DNA from: GWE2-42-39 sp963662895
GTDB lineage: Bacteria; Bacteroidota; Bacteroidia; Bacteroidales; Prolixibacteraceae
Length of the DNA: 64,000 nt
Reading direction: 5' to 3'
NCBI GenBank assembly: GCA_963662895.1
Contig: OY759982.1
Span: 2,666,001 to 2,730,000 of the forward strand
Shown here: piece after piece, positions 28,166 to 37,111 of the stretch
How the letters are laid out: each line of letters starts with the position of its first letter
Numbering within the stretch: the first letter of the stretch is position 1
Translations under genes and position numbers: made by a program
Notes under the pieces: model-generated
The model's input: only the letters and a program-made list of their open reading frames with translations
Told to the model about the DNA's origin: nothing
Databases searched by the model: none

Positions 28166-28437
28166 TAGCGGTGTAAAAAAGCGTTCTTTGAAAAAATGGA
28201 CTTTCCTGTTGACGGCAAAAAATTTTCCGCGCTTGCCGAACGGGAAAATTATGCCCGCCCGGATGATAAAAAGCTGGCATCACTGCCGCTTTTCCTGGTA
28301 CCCGCGGAAAGGAAGGACAAAACCGGCATGGAAAAATGCAGGAAGGACAGTAAAAAATCATTTAATCCCCTTAGACTGATCATTTAAGTACCAGTGGTTT
28401 AGCCCAGCACGAATTAAAACACAATTGAGCAGGGGGT
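28154..28437 (+). repeat. IS91-like element tail, shared with the composite repeats
   Basis: From GCACCCGGATGATAGCGG to GAGCAGGGGG this stretch follows the transposase stop. It is nearly identical to part of each of the four 0.86-kb composite repeats (for example 20393-20680). It ends at half of the type A attC-like hairpin, where the four other copies continue into the full hairpin. It is probably the terminal segment of the rolling-circle element. Confidence 0.65.
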
Positions 28438-29233
28438 ATCCCTTCGGCTGGCATGTCTGCTTCTTCAGTGCATAACAAAACCAGGGGGCGAATTTGCAGC
28501 ATTTACAGAGAAGGCTGTAAGCAAAAACAGGAAAAACAAATTATTCAAAAAAGAAAACAGTAAATTGGGAACAACATGACATACATATCAGAAATAAATC
28601 CTTATGATTGTCATACTATTCTAAAAATAAGTATTAATCCTGTCAAGGTATTTTAGGAAAGGTCAGTTCGCTTTTACCGATGATCCGCTATACATTGCAA
28701 AATCTTGAGCAAAACGGACACCTGTACTTGCTGTAAACGGACAGCATTTCCTGCTGAAAGTACATCTTTGGGATATATACAATTTCGCTGTAAACGCATA
28801 AATCCATACTCTATCCATACTTTATCCATACTTAAAGTACGCTTTAAATATACGAAAAGCCTGCTAGCCGGACGGGCTGATCCTTTTTCCCTCCAGTTGG
28901 AAAAAGGATCCAAAAAGAGCCGCCGCTGAGGGGAAAAAGCCCGGGCTTTGTTGTCTTTCCTAAAGAAATACCTCTCTCCCCCGGTTTTTTCTATAACGAA
29001 ACGATGGCTCCTTACTGACTGAACACTCTTTTTGCTCTTCTCCACAACTTTTTAAACTGATCCGCGTTCTGTTTCTTTACCCGAAAGTCTCAGCCCTTGG
29101 AGCGAAAGGCTTATCCTCGTTTGCTCAAAAGAAGGGGGCGAAATTACCAACTTTTTGGTGACCTTCACCGGAATGGGATAAAGGTGATTACAAATCCCCT
29201 CTTACTAAACTCAGGATTGCAAATCCTGACCAG

Positions 29234-29365
29234 CCGGAAACGGAACCCGGGGGTTTAATCCTGGCCGAAAACAGCAAACCGGAAGCCTGAAAAAGCGGAT
29301 TAAAAACACTATCTGCAAATGTCTGACCGGCAGGTGATTTTAACCGAGGTAATGTTTAGTTCAAC
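29234..29365 (+). repeat. Unit-start repeat, copy 1 (partner at 32301-32432)
   Basis: About 130 bases, beginning CCGGAAACGGAACCCGGGGG and ending GTTTAGTTCAAC, recur at 32301-32432 with scattered differences. Both end at an attC-like type B hairpin. They form the first bases of two neighbouring units read on the minus strand. Confidence 0.7.
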
Positions 29366-29417
29366 ACTGCCTTCAATACAAAGTGTATGCAAGCAACGCT
29401 TCAAGAGGCTAATTATT
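29354..29417 (-). repeat. attC-like site, type B, copy 1
   Basis: A ~60-base hairpin between units. On the minus strand it ends with GTTGAAC, a perfect GTTRRRY core. The stem is weaker than in copies 2 and 3 (CTTCAA and CAAGAG arms), but the loop TATGCAAGCAACGCTT and the end GGCTAATTATT are conserved. It lies just downstream of the AraC-type regulator gene. Confidence 0.55.
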
Positions 29418-29432
29418 AACAGTAGTATTTAA

Positions 29433-30356
29433 TTAGTTAAAAGATTCTCTAAATTTCAATGGAGTATAATTTGTCTTTGACTTAAATAATTTGCTAAATG
29501 ATTGCACGTGCTCAAATCCCAAATCATAAGCAATTTCACTAATTGAAAGGTTAGTAGTTGTAAGTTTCTCCTTAGCTCTTTCAATAAGCTTATTATGAAT
29601 GATATGTTGTGTTGTTTCCCCGGTTAATCTTTTTGTTAAGCCACTTAAATAACTTACAGAAAGATTTAATTGATCTGCAACATATTGTACGGATGGTATT
29701 CCCAGATTGAGGGAAGTTTCATTGTCAAAATATTCATTCAGCAAGACTTCTAATTTGTCCAGAATCTCATAATTATTCTTTTTGCGGGTAATAAATTGGC
29801 GTTGATAAAAGCGTTCGGCATAATTTAGTAACAGTTCAATTTGAGCAATTATAATGTTTTGACTAAACTCATCGATATTTGATTTGTATTCCTGTTCTAT
29901 TTTCTTATAAATATCGAGTATTATTTTTTCTTCTTTATCTGATAAAAACAGCGACTCGTTTAAAGAATAGTCAAAAAAATCGTACTTCTTTATTTTAGTA
30001 GCCAAAGAAGTTCCCCAAAGAAAATCAGGATGGATAAGTAATAACCATCCTGATGGTTTTTGTGAAGAATTATTTTCAACATACTCGATATTTAAAACCT
30101 GATTTGGAGCAAAAAAGGACATCAGGCCATTATCAAAATCATAGTTTTTTTGACCATAGCGATATTTCCCGGGAATATCTCTTTTTAATCCAATCGTGTA
30201 GTAGTTTTGCAACCAGCTTATCTTGCTGTTTTCGGGTGTATGTTTAATAAGGCTATAATCCACTATACTTATTAGCGGATGCTCTGGCGGTTGCAATCCT
30301 CTTAAATTATGAAATTCTGAAATAGTATTTACTTTTAATATTCTTTCGCTGCTCAT
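29433..30356 (-). CDS. AraC-family transcriptional regulator
   Basis: About 307 residues from ATG 30356 (MSSERILKV); an upstream start at 30395 would overlap the SDR gene. The N-terminal ligand-sensing half is family-typical in layout. The C-terminal half has two helix-turn-helix motifs ending in the AraC signature (ISEIAYDLGFEHVQSFSKLF, then KSKTNYTPLKFRE). It follows the SDR gene by about 10 bases, so the two form an operon inside one cassette and the regulator probably controls that pair. Confidence 0.88.
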   Translation of the reverse strand: MSSERILKVNTISEFHNLRGLQPPEHPLISIVDYSLIKHTPENSKISWLQNYYTIGLKRDIPGKYRYGQKNYDFDNGLMSFFAPNQVLNIEYVENNSSQKPSGWLLLIHPDFLWGTSLATKIKKYDFFDYSLNESLFLSDKEEKIILDIYKKIEQEYKSNIDEFSQNIIIAQIELLLNYAERFYQRQFITRKKNNYEILDKLEVLLNEYFDNETSLNLGIPSVQYVADQLNLSVSYLSGLTKRLTGETTQHIIHNKLIERAKEKLTTTNLSISEIAYDLGFEHVQSFSKLFKSKTNYTPLKFRESFN

Positions 30357-30366
30357 CTTAATATGT

Positions 30367-31125
30367 TTATAACAAAGCACCTCCTGAAATCTCAATACGT
30401 TGTCCGTTTATCCACTTAGCATCATCAGTACATAAAAATGCAACTACACCACCAATATCATCAGGCTCTCCTACACGGCTTAAAGCAGTGATGCCCGATA
30501 AAGTTTTTCTTTTCTGTTCATTGTCCCTGGTATCTCCACCTCCAAAATCAGTTGCGATTGCTCCTGGAGCAACTACATTTGCAATAATACCTCTGTACCC
30601 TAATTCTTTTGCCAAATATCGTGTAAAAACTTCAATAGCTCCTTTCATTGAAGCATAAGCTGATGAATTAGGAAATGTAAACCTGGTTAAACCAGAAGAA
30701 ATATTAATAATTCTACCTCCATCATTCAAAAAAGGCAAAGCTTTTTGAGTGAGAAAATAAACTCCTTTTAAATGAATATTAAACATTTCGTCAAACTGTT
30801 CCTCAGTGGTTTCTGAAAATGATTGATAAATACCTGTACCTGCATTGTTTATTAGATAATCAATGTATGGATTTCCATTTTCCCTGGTTAGATAAATCGA
30901 TATTTTACCAAAAAATTTGTCAAAATTTTTGGCTTTACTGGTATCTAATTGAAATGCTTTGGCTTTTTGTCCTATGTTTTCAATTTCTGCAACCACTTCA
31001 TGAGCTGCCAGCTCATTGGAATGATAAGTTAGAATAACGTCTATGCCCTTTTTAGCCAAATTTATAGCCATATCTTTACCTAAACCTCTGCTTCCTCCGG
31101 TAATCAGTGCAATTTTTGTTTTCAT
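30367..31125 (-). CDS. Short-chain dehydrogenase/reductase
   Basis: A 252-residue classical SDR oxidoreductase using NAD(P)H. The cofactor loop is TGGSRGLG (residues 9-16), followed by NNAGTG. The catalytic serine lies in INISSG and the YxxxK pair in SAYASMKGA. The C-terminus INGQRIEISGG is family-typical. Length and motifs show an intact enzyme. The substrate is unknown. It is the first gene of a two-gene operon with the AraC regulator. Confidence 0.9.
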   Translation of the reverse strand: MKTKIALITGGSRGLGKDMAINLAKKGIDVILTYHSNELAAHEVVAEIENIGQKAKAFQLDTSKAKNFDKFFGKISIYLTRENGNPYIDYLINNAGTGIYQSFSETTEEQFDEMFNIHLKGVYFLTQKALPFLNDGGRIINISSGLTRFTFPNSSAYASMKGAIEVFTRYLAKELGYRGIIANVVAPGAIATDFGGGDTRDNEQKRKTLSGITALSRVGEPDDIGGVVAFLCTDDAKWINGQRIEISGGALL

Positions 31126-31565
31126 CTTTTTAATATTTTGATTTATACAAAGGTGAATAGATAATAGTTGAATAATTTAGTCTAATTTATTTTTGTTGTA
31201 GTCAAAATCCGCTTTGTGGTTATATTACTGCTAACTTTTTAGCATTTTATCCATCGTTCAGACAAACGATTGTTAAAAGTAAAAATAATAAATGATATTA
31301 ATGCCAGGTTCTGAGCGGTTTATAATGAGGAATAAAATATCGTGGAGCTTATTCCCCATTCCTGTTGCACTCAAACGAGTAGGAACAGGATTATCGACTT
31401 CCTTCGGTGCTCCTTCGCTGATCCCTGGGTTAGGTTATATTAAAAACAGAGACCTCCACCGGGACTGGGATAAAGGTGATTACTAATCCCCTCTTACTAA
31501 GATCAGGATTGCAAATCCTGACCAGCCAGGGGCGGTGACGAGGGGCAAGCGGGAGGCGTTGCCCA

Positions 31566-32093
31566 TCATTTTTCCGGTTTGAAAAATTTATCTGTGTCCC
31601 AATTTTGGGGATTGGTATTGATATAATCAGCGATACGTTGGTATTCTTCATCATCGCGGATAATATGGTCGTGGGACCGGGATTGCCAGGCAAACCCACA
31701 ATGGATTTTACAGGCATTGGTGGTAACGGCCGATTTAAATCCACGAATGAAGGACGCCAAATTTTTGAATTGTGGCCCGAATTTATTTGCAGGTTCGTTG
31801 GGGATTGTTGTAGAGACGCGATGCATCGCGTCTCTACGGAACGTCAGGTCTGTATCAAGTGGTTGGTTGTATTTATTTTTGCCTATTATGATAATGGCAT
31901 GAAAATGATTGGGCATCACCACATATTCTCCCATTGTTAAATTCATATCCTTACGAATGTCCAATGTTTTTAACCATTCGGTATCTACCATATTTCCTAA
32001 TTCCGATAATATCATTTTCTTTTCCGCCACCTGCCCCAAACAGCATTGTTTTAATGTTTCCCGGTTCGGTTCTATGGTTGGTTGATGCCCCAT
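31566..32093 (-). CDS. REP-associated tyrosine transposase (RAYT, Y1 type) with a palindrome in the gene
   Basis: The HUH motif is in VVMPNHFHAIIIIG and the catalytic tyrosine in RIADYINTNPQNW, as in IS200-like RAYT proteins that act on REP hairpins. The N-terminus lacks the usual YFVTIC strand, so the gene is probably 5'-truncated and the start is uncertain. Residues RRDAMHRVSTT in the middle are encoded by a perfect 28-bp palindrome (31810-31837), apparently a REP-like insert that keeps the frame. Likely no longer active. Confidence 0.7.
   Translation of the reverse strand: MGHQPTIEPNRETLKQCCLGQVAEKKMILSELGNMVDTEWLKTLDIRKDMNLTMGEYVVMPNHFHAIIIIGKNKYNQPLDTDLTFRRDAMHRVSTTIPNEPANKFGPQFKNLASFIRGFKSAVTTNACKIHCGFAWQSRSHDHIIRDDEEYQRIADYINTNPQNWDTDKFFKPEK
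31810..31837. repeat. Perfect 28-bp palindrome, REP-like
   Basis: GTAGAGACGCGATG followed by its exact complement. It lies inside the RAYT gene in frame. Such sequences are the usual substrates of RAYT enzymes. Confidence 0.85.
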
Positions 32094-32300
32094 TTTCCCG
32101 TGAGCAGACGGTTGCTGTTTTTGGCATTACAAACGCCTACCAGCCTAATAGTAAACAGGCTACCAGTCTAAAGGGAGTCGGGTTCCCTCCCTAATGGGAG
32201 ACGAACTCCCAGCCTAATGGGACACAATGTCCCATTAGGGAGATAGAGAGGCTACCATTCCGGGTGCGGTTTTGGGGTGAGGAATATCCGGTTGCTTTCC

Positions 32301-32432
32301 CCGGAAACGGAACCCGGGGGTTTAATCCTCACAGAAAACAGCAAACAGGAAACCTGAAAAACCGGTTTAAAACACTATGAATAAACGCCTGCCCGGCAGG
32401 TGGTTTTGATGCAAGGGGAAGTTTAGTTCAAC
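32301..32432 (+). repeat. Unit-start repeat, copy 2
   Basis: Partner of 29234-29365, with the same beginning CCGGAAACGGAACCCGGGGG and the same end GTTTAGTTCAAC. The 200 bases before it (32094-32300) contain short direct repeats around CTAATGGGA and no gene. Confidence 0.7.
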
Positions 32433-32487
32433 ACTACCTCCAATCTAAAGCGTATGCAAGCAACGCTTTATTGGAGGCTAATTATTG
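32421..32487 (-). repeat. attC-like site, type B, copy 2
   Basis: Best-preserved short hairpin. CCTCCAAT (32437-32444) pairs with ATTGGAGG (32470-32477), and AAAGCGT (32447-32453) pairs with ACGCTTT (32463-32469), leaving two unpaired bases on one arm. Unpaired bases on one arm are a known feature of true attC sites. The minus-strand end GTTGAAC fits GTTRRRY. Confidence 0.6.
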
Positions 32488-32508
32488 TAGTGCGTTATTA
32501 ATTCATTT

Positions 32509-33240
32509 TCAATATTCATATAGTATTTCTTTTCCTGATACATGAAGAATCACTTTATCGTTACCAACTATCTGCAAATCCTTTATATCAAACGAAATCT
32601 CTTTTGTAGGAACTGCCATACAATCTTCTTTGTTATCAAGTGATAATCTTAGTGTTCTTTGACAAGGATAAGATTCCGCAATCATTCCTGAATCAATCAA
32701 TTTCACAATCCATGTATTACCATCACATCCACTTGCTGCAAATTTTATATTCAGACAGTCTCCAGAAATTGTAATTTCCGTTATTGAAAACGGGTCGTTT
32801 GGAGCATTTTGATATTCTGTTGGACTTACTATTACATTTTGGTCGCAATCTGATTGATTGCTAAACACTTTAAGGTAGTCAATAAATACTTTCTCACACT
32901 TATTCTTGGAAATCGTCAAAGTTCCATTTATATCCTTAGTGCAACCTGTCCCAGTTTCAGGTCGAATCTCAATCTTATACGAATGGTTTCCAACAGTCAA
33001 CTCTTTGGTGATATTAGATTCCTCGCCGCAATCTTTAATAGTATCTGTAGGATTGATTAATGTTCCGACTTTAACATTGTCTATATAAATCGTTACGTTG
33101 GAAATGCAATTAATTATATGGTAATTCGCTCCAAATGTCACCAATCCAGTTTCTTTATCCTCTTTTTTATCACAGGAATTGAGAATTGAAATCCCAAGAA
33201 AAATTATCAAGGCACTCATTAATAATCTATACTTTTTCAT
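32509..33240 (-). CDS. Lipoprotein of unknown function
   Basis: About 243 residues from ATG 33240 (MKKYRLLMSALIIF). The lipobox ends ISILNSCD. The mature part has several beta-like segments with paired cysteines (INCISNVTIYIDNVKVGTL; GTGCTKDINGTLTISKNKC; FAASGCDGNTWIVKLIDSG) but no family I recognise. It is alone in its unit. The upstream ORF extension to 33300 lacks a signal and is unlikely. Confidence 0.6.
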   Translation of the reverse strand: MKKYRLLMSALIIFLGISILNSCDKKEDKETGLVTFGANYHIINCISNVTIYIDNVKVGTLINPTDTIKDCGEESNITKELTVGNHSYKIEIRPETGTGCTKDINGTLTISKNKCEKVFIDYLKVFSNQSDCDQNVIVSPTEYQNAPNDPFSITEITISGDCLNIKFAASGCDGNTWIVKLIDSGMIAESYPCQRTLRLSLDNKEDCMAVPTKEISFDIKDLQIVGNDKVILHVSGKEILYEY

Positions 33241-33477
33241 ATCATTGTTTCTAGGTTTAATGTACTTGATGCCGTTTTTTCTAATTCTGACTAACGTCAA
33301 ATTTTGTTGTTTTTGTGTCGTGTCCCTTTGTTCATAGTGTTTTCAGCTTTATTTATCTCTGAAAACTTTCAAAAAAGTGCTAAAATTTTGTCGTTAGCAA
33401 CAGTATTTAATAAGCTCTGTAGAAATAGATAATTTGCGTTTAAATCTATTTCGGAAGTGCTTATGTGGCGAATGCAC

Positions 33478-34337
33478 GCACCGGGTAGTTTACGCCCCCT
33501 AAGAACCGTACGTGCCAGTTTTCCGGCATACGGCTCAAGCCCTTTTAAGGCCATCCCGGCGAAGGGATACCCGCCCATGATTTATTGTTTCTTGCATAAC
33601 AAATGTAGTTACTTGCTTGCACTCTTTAGCTAAATCTTCTCTCCATTTTGTTCGTTTGAAGAAATATTTGTCGAATTCAGGCAGATAAGGATTCGCCTTA
33701 CTTTTCACTTTTACATGATAACGAATGGGAACGTACGCAATACGGTATAACCGGTTGTGTTCGATCCCTTTCTTCGTTATTCTTTGATCGGTAAAGTGAT
33801 TGTTTTGAAAGTAGCGATAATAAATCCACCAACGGTTTTTGTTCCCGTGCTGGTATTTAGCCCATCGTTTAAGCTGCCGGTAAATGAATGACCCCAAACG
33901 GGAGAAAGTCCGTTTTGCACATATTCCCTTGTGGTAGTTTGACCACCCCCGTATAACCGGGTTGAGCACTCTGATGATAACGGTGCAAAAAAGCGTTCTT
34001 TGAAAAAATGGACTTTCCTGTTGACGGCAAAAAACTTTTCGCGTTTGCCGAACGGAAAAATTATGCCCGCCCGGATGATAAAAAGCTGGCATCACTGCCG
34101 CTTTTCCTGGTCCCGGCGGAAAGGAAGGCCAAAAACCGGCATGGAAAAATGCAGGAAGGACAGTAAAAAATCATTTAATCCCCCTAGACTGATCATTTAA
34201 GTACCAGCGGTTTAGCCCAACACGAATTAAAACACAATTGAGCAGGGGGGCCGAAAGCCGGAGATATCAAAAAAGGCAGCAGATATACAAACCTACTGCC
34301 TTTTTTCTTGGCTCAACTGCGCCTTAATTCCTAATTT
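33478..34337 (-). repeat. 0.86-kb composite repeat, copy 2
   Basis: Same build as the unit at 19907. The chimeric frame (33535-34095) stays open here from the IS91-like tail into the maturase C-terminus (LNPVIRGWSNYHKGICAK, AYVPIRYHVKV). Its attC-like hairpin is at 34215-34340 and its intron domain V starts with GAACCGTACGTGCCAG near 33505. It separates a lipoprotein unit from the VOC unit. Confidence 0.85.
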
Positions 34338-34902
34338 GTTAGCGGTTAGGCGTTCTTCACGTTTATTCAATTTCAGGTTTTTGTCTATCGTAAGCATTAG
34401 TCAATTGCTTCCCAAAGTTGAACTTTGTTTCCTTCTCCATCAAGAATGTGAACAAACTTTCCATAGTCGTAAGTTTCAATTTTGTCCACAATGGTTACGC
34501 CTTCTTTTTTAAGTTCTTCAACAAGAGCTTCCAAGTTTTCCACTCGGTAATTTATCATAAAGTCATTGTCAAAGTATTTTGAATCTTGTGCAAATGGTGT
34601 CCATTGAGTCTGTGCTTTTGTTGTGCTGTCAGGACTTTCGTACCACTCAAATGTCGCACCATATGGATTAGTGTCAAGTCCAAGATGTTTTTGATACCAT
34701 TCTGTTACTGCTTTTGGGTCTTTGCATTTAAAGAAAACGCCTCCAATTCCTGTTACTCTTTTCATTTTATTATCGTTATTAATTGTTGTTATTGACTTAA
34801 AAGCGAATCCTCGACAAAAAGTTGTCGCAAGTGTCAAAGTTATTAAAATTGGTTTCTTCATTGTTGTCAATTCGGTTTGCGGTTGTTATATACGCTTACC
34901 GC
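34338..34902 (-). other. Integron-like cassette with VOC gene
   Basis: The left end is GTTAGCGGTTAGGCG (34338-34352), which contains two overlapping GTTRRRY-type cores. The right end is CGCTTACC (34893-34900), one mismatch from the complement of GTTAGCG. The intron-bearing repeat copy 3 abuts the right end, which may explain the mismatch. Confidence 0.45.
34397..34870 (-). CDS. VOC (glyoxalase/bleomycin-resistance) superfamily protein
   Basis: A small metal-dependent enzyme or binding protein of the vicinal oxygen chelate fold. The core begins MKRVTGIGGVFFKCKDPKAV and ends GKFVHILDGEGNKVQLWE, whose glutamate is a usual metal ligand. Whether translation starts at ATG 34870 (an extra hydrophobic leader MKKPILITLTLATTFC that could be a signal peptide) or at ATG 34765 (core only) is open. 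It is the only gene in its cassette. Confidence 0.8.
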   Translation of the reverse strand: MTTMKKPILITLTLATTFCRGFAFKSITTINNDNKMKRVTGIGGVFFKCKDPKAVTEWYQKHLGLDTNPYGATFEWYESPDSTTKAQTQWTPFAQDSKYFDNDFMINYRVENLEALVEELKKEGVTIVDKIETYDYGKFVHILDGEGNKVQLWEAID

Positions 34903-35759
34903 ACCGGGTAGCTTACGCCCCCTAAGAACCGTACGTGCCAGTTTCCCGGCATACGGCTCAAGCCCTTTTAAGGCCATCCCGGCGAAGGGATACCCGCCCA
35001 TGATTTATTGTTTCTTGCATAACAAATGTAGTTACTTGCTTGCACTCTTTAGCTAAATCTTCTCTCCATTTTGTTCGTTTGAAGAAATATTTGTCGAATT
35101 CAGGCAGATAAGGATTCGCATTACTTTTCACTTTTACATGATAACGAATGGGAACGTACGCAATACGGTATAACCGGTTGTGTTCGATCCCTTTCTTCGT
35201 TATTCTTTGATCGGAAAAGTGATTGTGTTGAAAGTAGCGATAATAAATCCACCAACGGTTTTTGTTCCCGTGCTGGTATTTAGCCCATCGTTTAAGCTGC
35301 CGGTAAATGAATGACCCCAAACGGGAGAAAGTCCGTTTTGCACATATGCCCTTGTGGTAGTTTGACCACCCCCGTATAACCGGGTTGAGCACCCGGATGA
35401 TAAGGGAGTAAAAAAGCGTTCTTTGAACAAATGGACTTTTCTGTTGACGGCAAAAAACTTTCCGCGCTTGCCGAACGGAAAAATGATGCCCGCCCGGATG
35501 ATAAAAAGCTGGCATCACTGCCGCTTTTCCTGGTCCCGGCGGAAAGGAAGGCCAAAACCGGCATGGAAAAATGCAGGAAGGACAGTAAAAAATCATTTAA
35601 TCCCCTTACATGGAGCATTTAATAACCAGCGGTTTAGCCCAACACGAATTAAAACACAATTGAGCAGGGGGGCCGAAAGCCGGAGATATCAAAAAAGGCA
35701 GCAGATAGACAAACCTACTGCCTTTTTTCTTGGCTCAACTGTGCCTTAATTCCTAATTT
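34901..35759 (-). repeat. 0.86-kb composite repeat, copy 3
   Basis: Full unit with an open 212-residue chimeric frame (34958-35596, minus). The first ~80 residues come from the IS91-like tail (MIFYCPSCIFPCRFW...) and the rest from the intron maturase C-terminus. Its attC-like hairpin is at 35637-35762: outer arms 35646-35665 and 35733-35752, inner arms 35691-35701 and 35718-35728. Differences from the other copies are scattered single bases. Confidence 0.85.
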
Positions 35760-35778
35760 GTTACCATGCGTTTTTTTG

Positions 35779-36306
35779 TCATTCCTTTATTTTTGCAAAT
35801 CTAATTTCATCAAAAATCTTGTTGTCTTTGCAAATAGATTTTTTAAACACTGCTTCTTTTACAAATCCGCATTTTTCAAGAACTCTCTGTGAAGCTAGAT
35901 TATATTCAAAAACCCCTGTATATATTCGAACAATATCAAGTTGACTAAATCCCCATTCCGTTATTAAATTCACGGCTTTTGTCGCAATACCTTTATTCCA
36001 AAATGGTTCACCTATAAAATATCCAATCTCTGCACTCTTCCTATATACATCTGTGCCAAGAGATAAACTAATATTTCCTGCATAATCATTCTGATATTCA
36101 ATTGCAAAAAATGTCTTTGGACTTTGAGAATCAACCATTTTTTTAAAGCTCTTTGCACTATCAATTGTATATGGTTTTGGGAATCCATCTCTTAAATTCA
36201 TGCTCACTTTTTCATTGTCTGCATAAATAGCCAGTTTTTCCAAATCGGAGTCCATTAATTCTCTGAGAATAACATCTCCATCCGTACCTATTACATTTTT
36301 ATCCAT
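35779..36306 (-). CDS. GNAT-family N-acetyltransferase (RimJ/RimL type)
   Basis: A 175-residue acetyl-CoA-dependent transferase. It opens with the RimJ/RimL-style ILRELMDSDLEKLAIYADNE. The acetyl-CoA loop region reads IGYFIGEPFWNKGIATKAVN and the C-terminal part NLASQRVLEKCGFVKEAVF, which is typical of enzymes acetylating amino acids, ribosomal proteins or antibiotics. Second gene of a two-gene cassette, about 10 bases after the membrane protein gene. The substrate cannot be told. Confidence 0.9.
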   Translation of the reverse strand: MDKNVIGTDGDVILRELMDSDLEKLAIYADNEKVSMNLRDGFPKPYTIDSAKSFKKMVDSQSPKTFFAIEYQNDYAGNISLSLGTDVYRKSAEIGYFIGEPFWNKGIATKAVNLITEWGFSQLDIVRIYTGVFEYNLASQRVLEKCGFVKEAVFKKSICKDNKIFDEIRFAKIKE

Positions 36307-36315
36307 AATTTAAAA

Positions 36316-36633
36316 TTAACTAATATATTTTGCTCCAACGATGCCAATCCTTGCACCAAGTATCAATGAAAAAATAATCATTGGAATTATCACCTTTTTG
36401 TCTTTCGGGTAAACAATAATCATAATTGGAATTGCTGAAATAAATGAAATTATAACTCCCTTTAACCAAGGTGTCATTTCCCAACTAACAAATGAAATTA
36501 TCAATCCAAGCACAAAATAATGTACGAAAGCTGAAATATTTGCAGCCTTCTCAAGTTTCATAATTATCATCGGTGTAATATCTATCAATCCTGCTACAAT
36601 TCCAATTATTATTGCTATTAAAAAATCAGTCAT
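36316..36633 (-). CDS. Small four-helix membrane protein
   Basis: A 105-residue hydrophobic protein with four predicted membrane segments: FLIAIIIGIVAGLID, FVHYFVLGLIISFVSW, VIISFISAIPIMIIVY and VIIPMIIFSLILGARIGIVG. The family is not recognised. Transcribed with the acetyltransferase gene in the same cassette. Confidence 0.65.
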   Translation of the reverse strand: MTDFLIAIIIGIVAGLIDITPMIIMKLEKAANISAFVHYFVLGLIISFVSWEMTPWLKGVIISFISAIPIMIIVYPKDKKVIIPMIIFSLILGARIGIVGAKYIS

Positions 36634-36670
36634 ATCTTATTTTACAAGTTACACTGTGGTTCTTCACAAT

Positions 36671-36810
36671 GCATGGTAACGGTGGCGGTATGAAACGTTG
36701 CGCATTCCGGAGCTCAAACTTATCAACCCGCTAAGCCGTTGATTAAATGTTATGTTGCCTAAATATACAACTATCCGCTCAATGTTTTATGACCGCGTGT
36801 TGAACTAAAC
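36671..36810 (-). repeat. attC-like site, type C, copy 2
   Basis: The arm CGGTATGAAACGTTGCGC (36686-36703) pairs with GCTCAATGTTTTATGACCG (36777-36795) with a bulge and a few mismatches. The outer edges are GCATGGTAAC (start of the GNAT unit) and GTTGAACTAAAC (end of the empty unit). Shares its arms and the block TTAAATGTTATG with the site at 25.7 kb. Confidence 0.6.
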
Positions 36811-37111
36811 CCGTTTCCAACGGGAGCTTAGGCTAAAACTATAAACTTTGCAATGTAAATCGTAATCTTACGATTCGAATTTCCTATCAAATGTATCGAA
36901 AATATTCCTGTCATATTTGAAGTTCATTTAGCGAATATTTATTACATTGTCAGTACTGAATTTTCAATAGATTCCACATGAAAAAAGCAAAAGTGCCCCA
37001 CCTTTGTATAGTCCACCCTTACAGTGTTTTACATTCAAAAAAGCGATTGAAACCACTATGGGAAAAATACGTTTAATTTTCTCCTTTTTTTTGGCAAATG
37101 TTTAGTTCAAC
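36799..37111 (-). other. Gene-less integron-like unit
   Basis: A 313-bp segment bounded by perfect 12-bp inverted repeats GTTGAACTAAAC (36799-36810) and GTTTAGTTCAAC (37100-37111), lying between attC-like types C and B. No open frame of note on either strand. It may carry a promoter or small RNA, or be a remnant. Confidence 0.5.

Larger units (their letters stand above)
26567..29365 (-). other. Integron-like unit holding a decayed IS91-like element
   Basis: Flanked by a perfect 12-bp inverted repeat, GTTGAACTAAAC (26567-26578) and GTTTAGTTCAAC (29354-29365). Inside are a recombinase fragment fused to a Y2 transposase, the IS91-like tail (28154-28437), and about 900 bases (28440-29353) with no gene I can support. 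That stretch carries an ordinary Bacteroidota-type intergenic repeat and a small palindrome CAGGATTGCAAATCCTG near 29211-29227. Confidence 0.55.
29415..31235 (-). other. Integron-like cassette with SDR and AraC genes
   Basis: The private ends ATTAACAGTAGTAT (29415-29428) and ATATTACTGCTAAC (31222-31235) are complementary at 11 of 14 positions. The left end joins an attC-like type B hairpin. The right end is followed by a short hairpin ATCGTT / AACGAT near 31253-31272. The match is weaker than in other units, so the boundary is a moderate call. Confidence 0.45.
35760..36680 (-). other. Integron-like cassette with GNAT and membrane protein genes
   Basis: Private ends GTTACCATGC (35760-35769) and GCATGGTAAC (36671-36680) are perfectly complementary over 10 bases. 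Left is attC-like type A, right is type C. This is one of the clearest units. The core GTTACCA departs from the GTTRRRY consensus. Confidence 0.6.

Noticed and set aside
28674..29045. A 123-residue minus-strand frame as a gene
   Set aside because: Composition and repeats look like a common intergenic element; no domain or start signal was seen.
35691..35728. The AAAAAAGGCAG...CTGCCTTTTTT stem as a plain terminator
   Set aside because: It is the inner stem of a larger hairpin repeated at cassette borders. It may also terminate transcription, but that does not explain the outer arms and cores.
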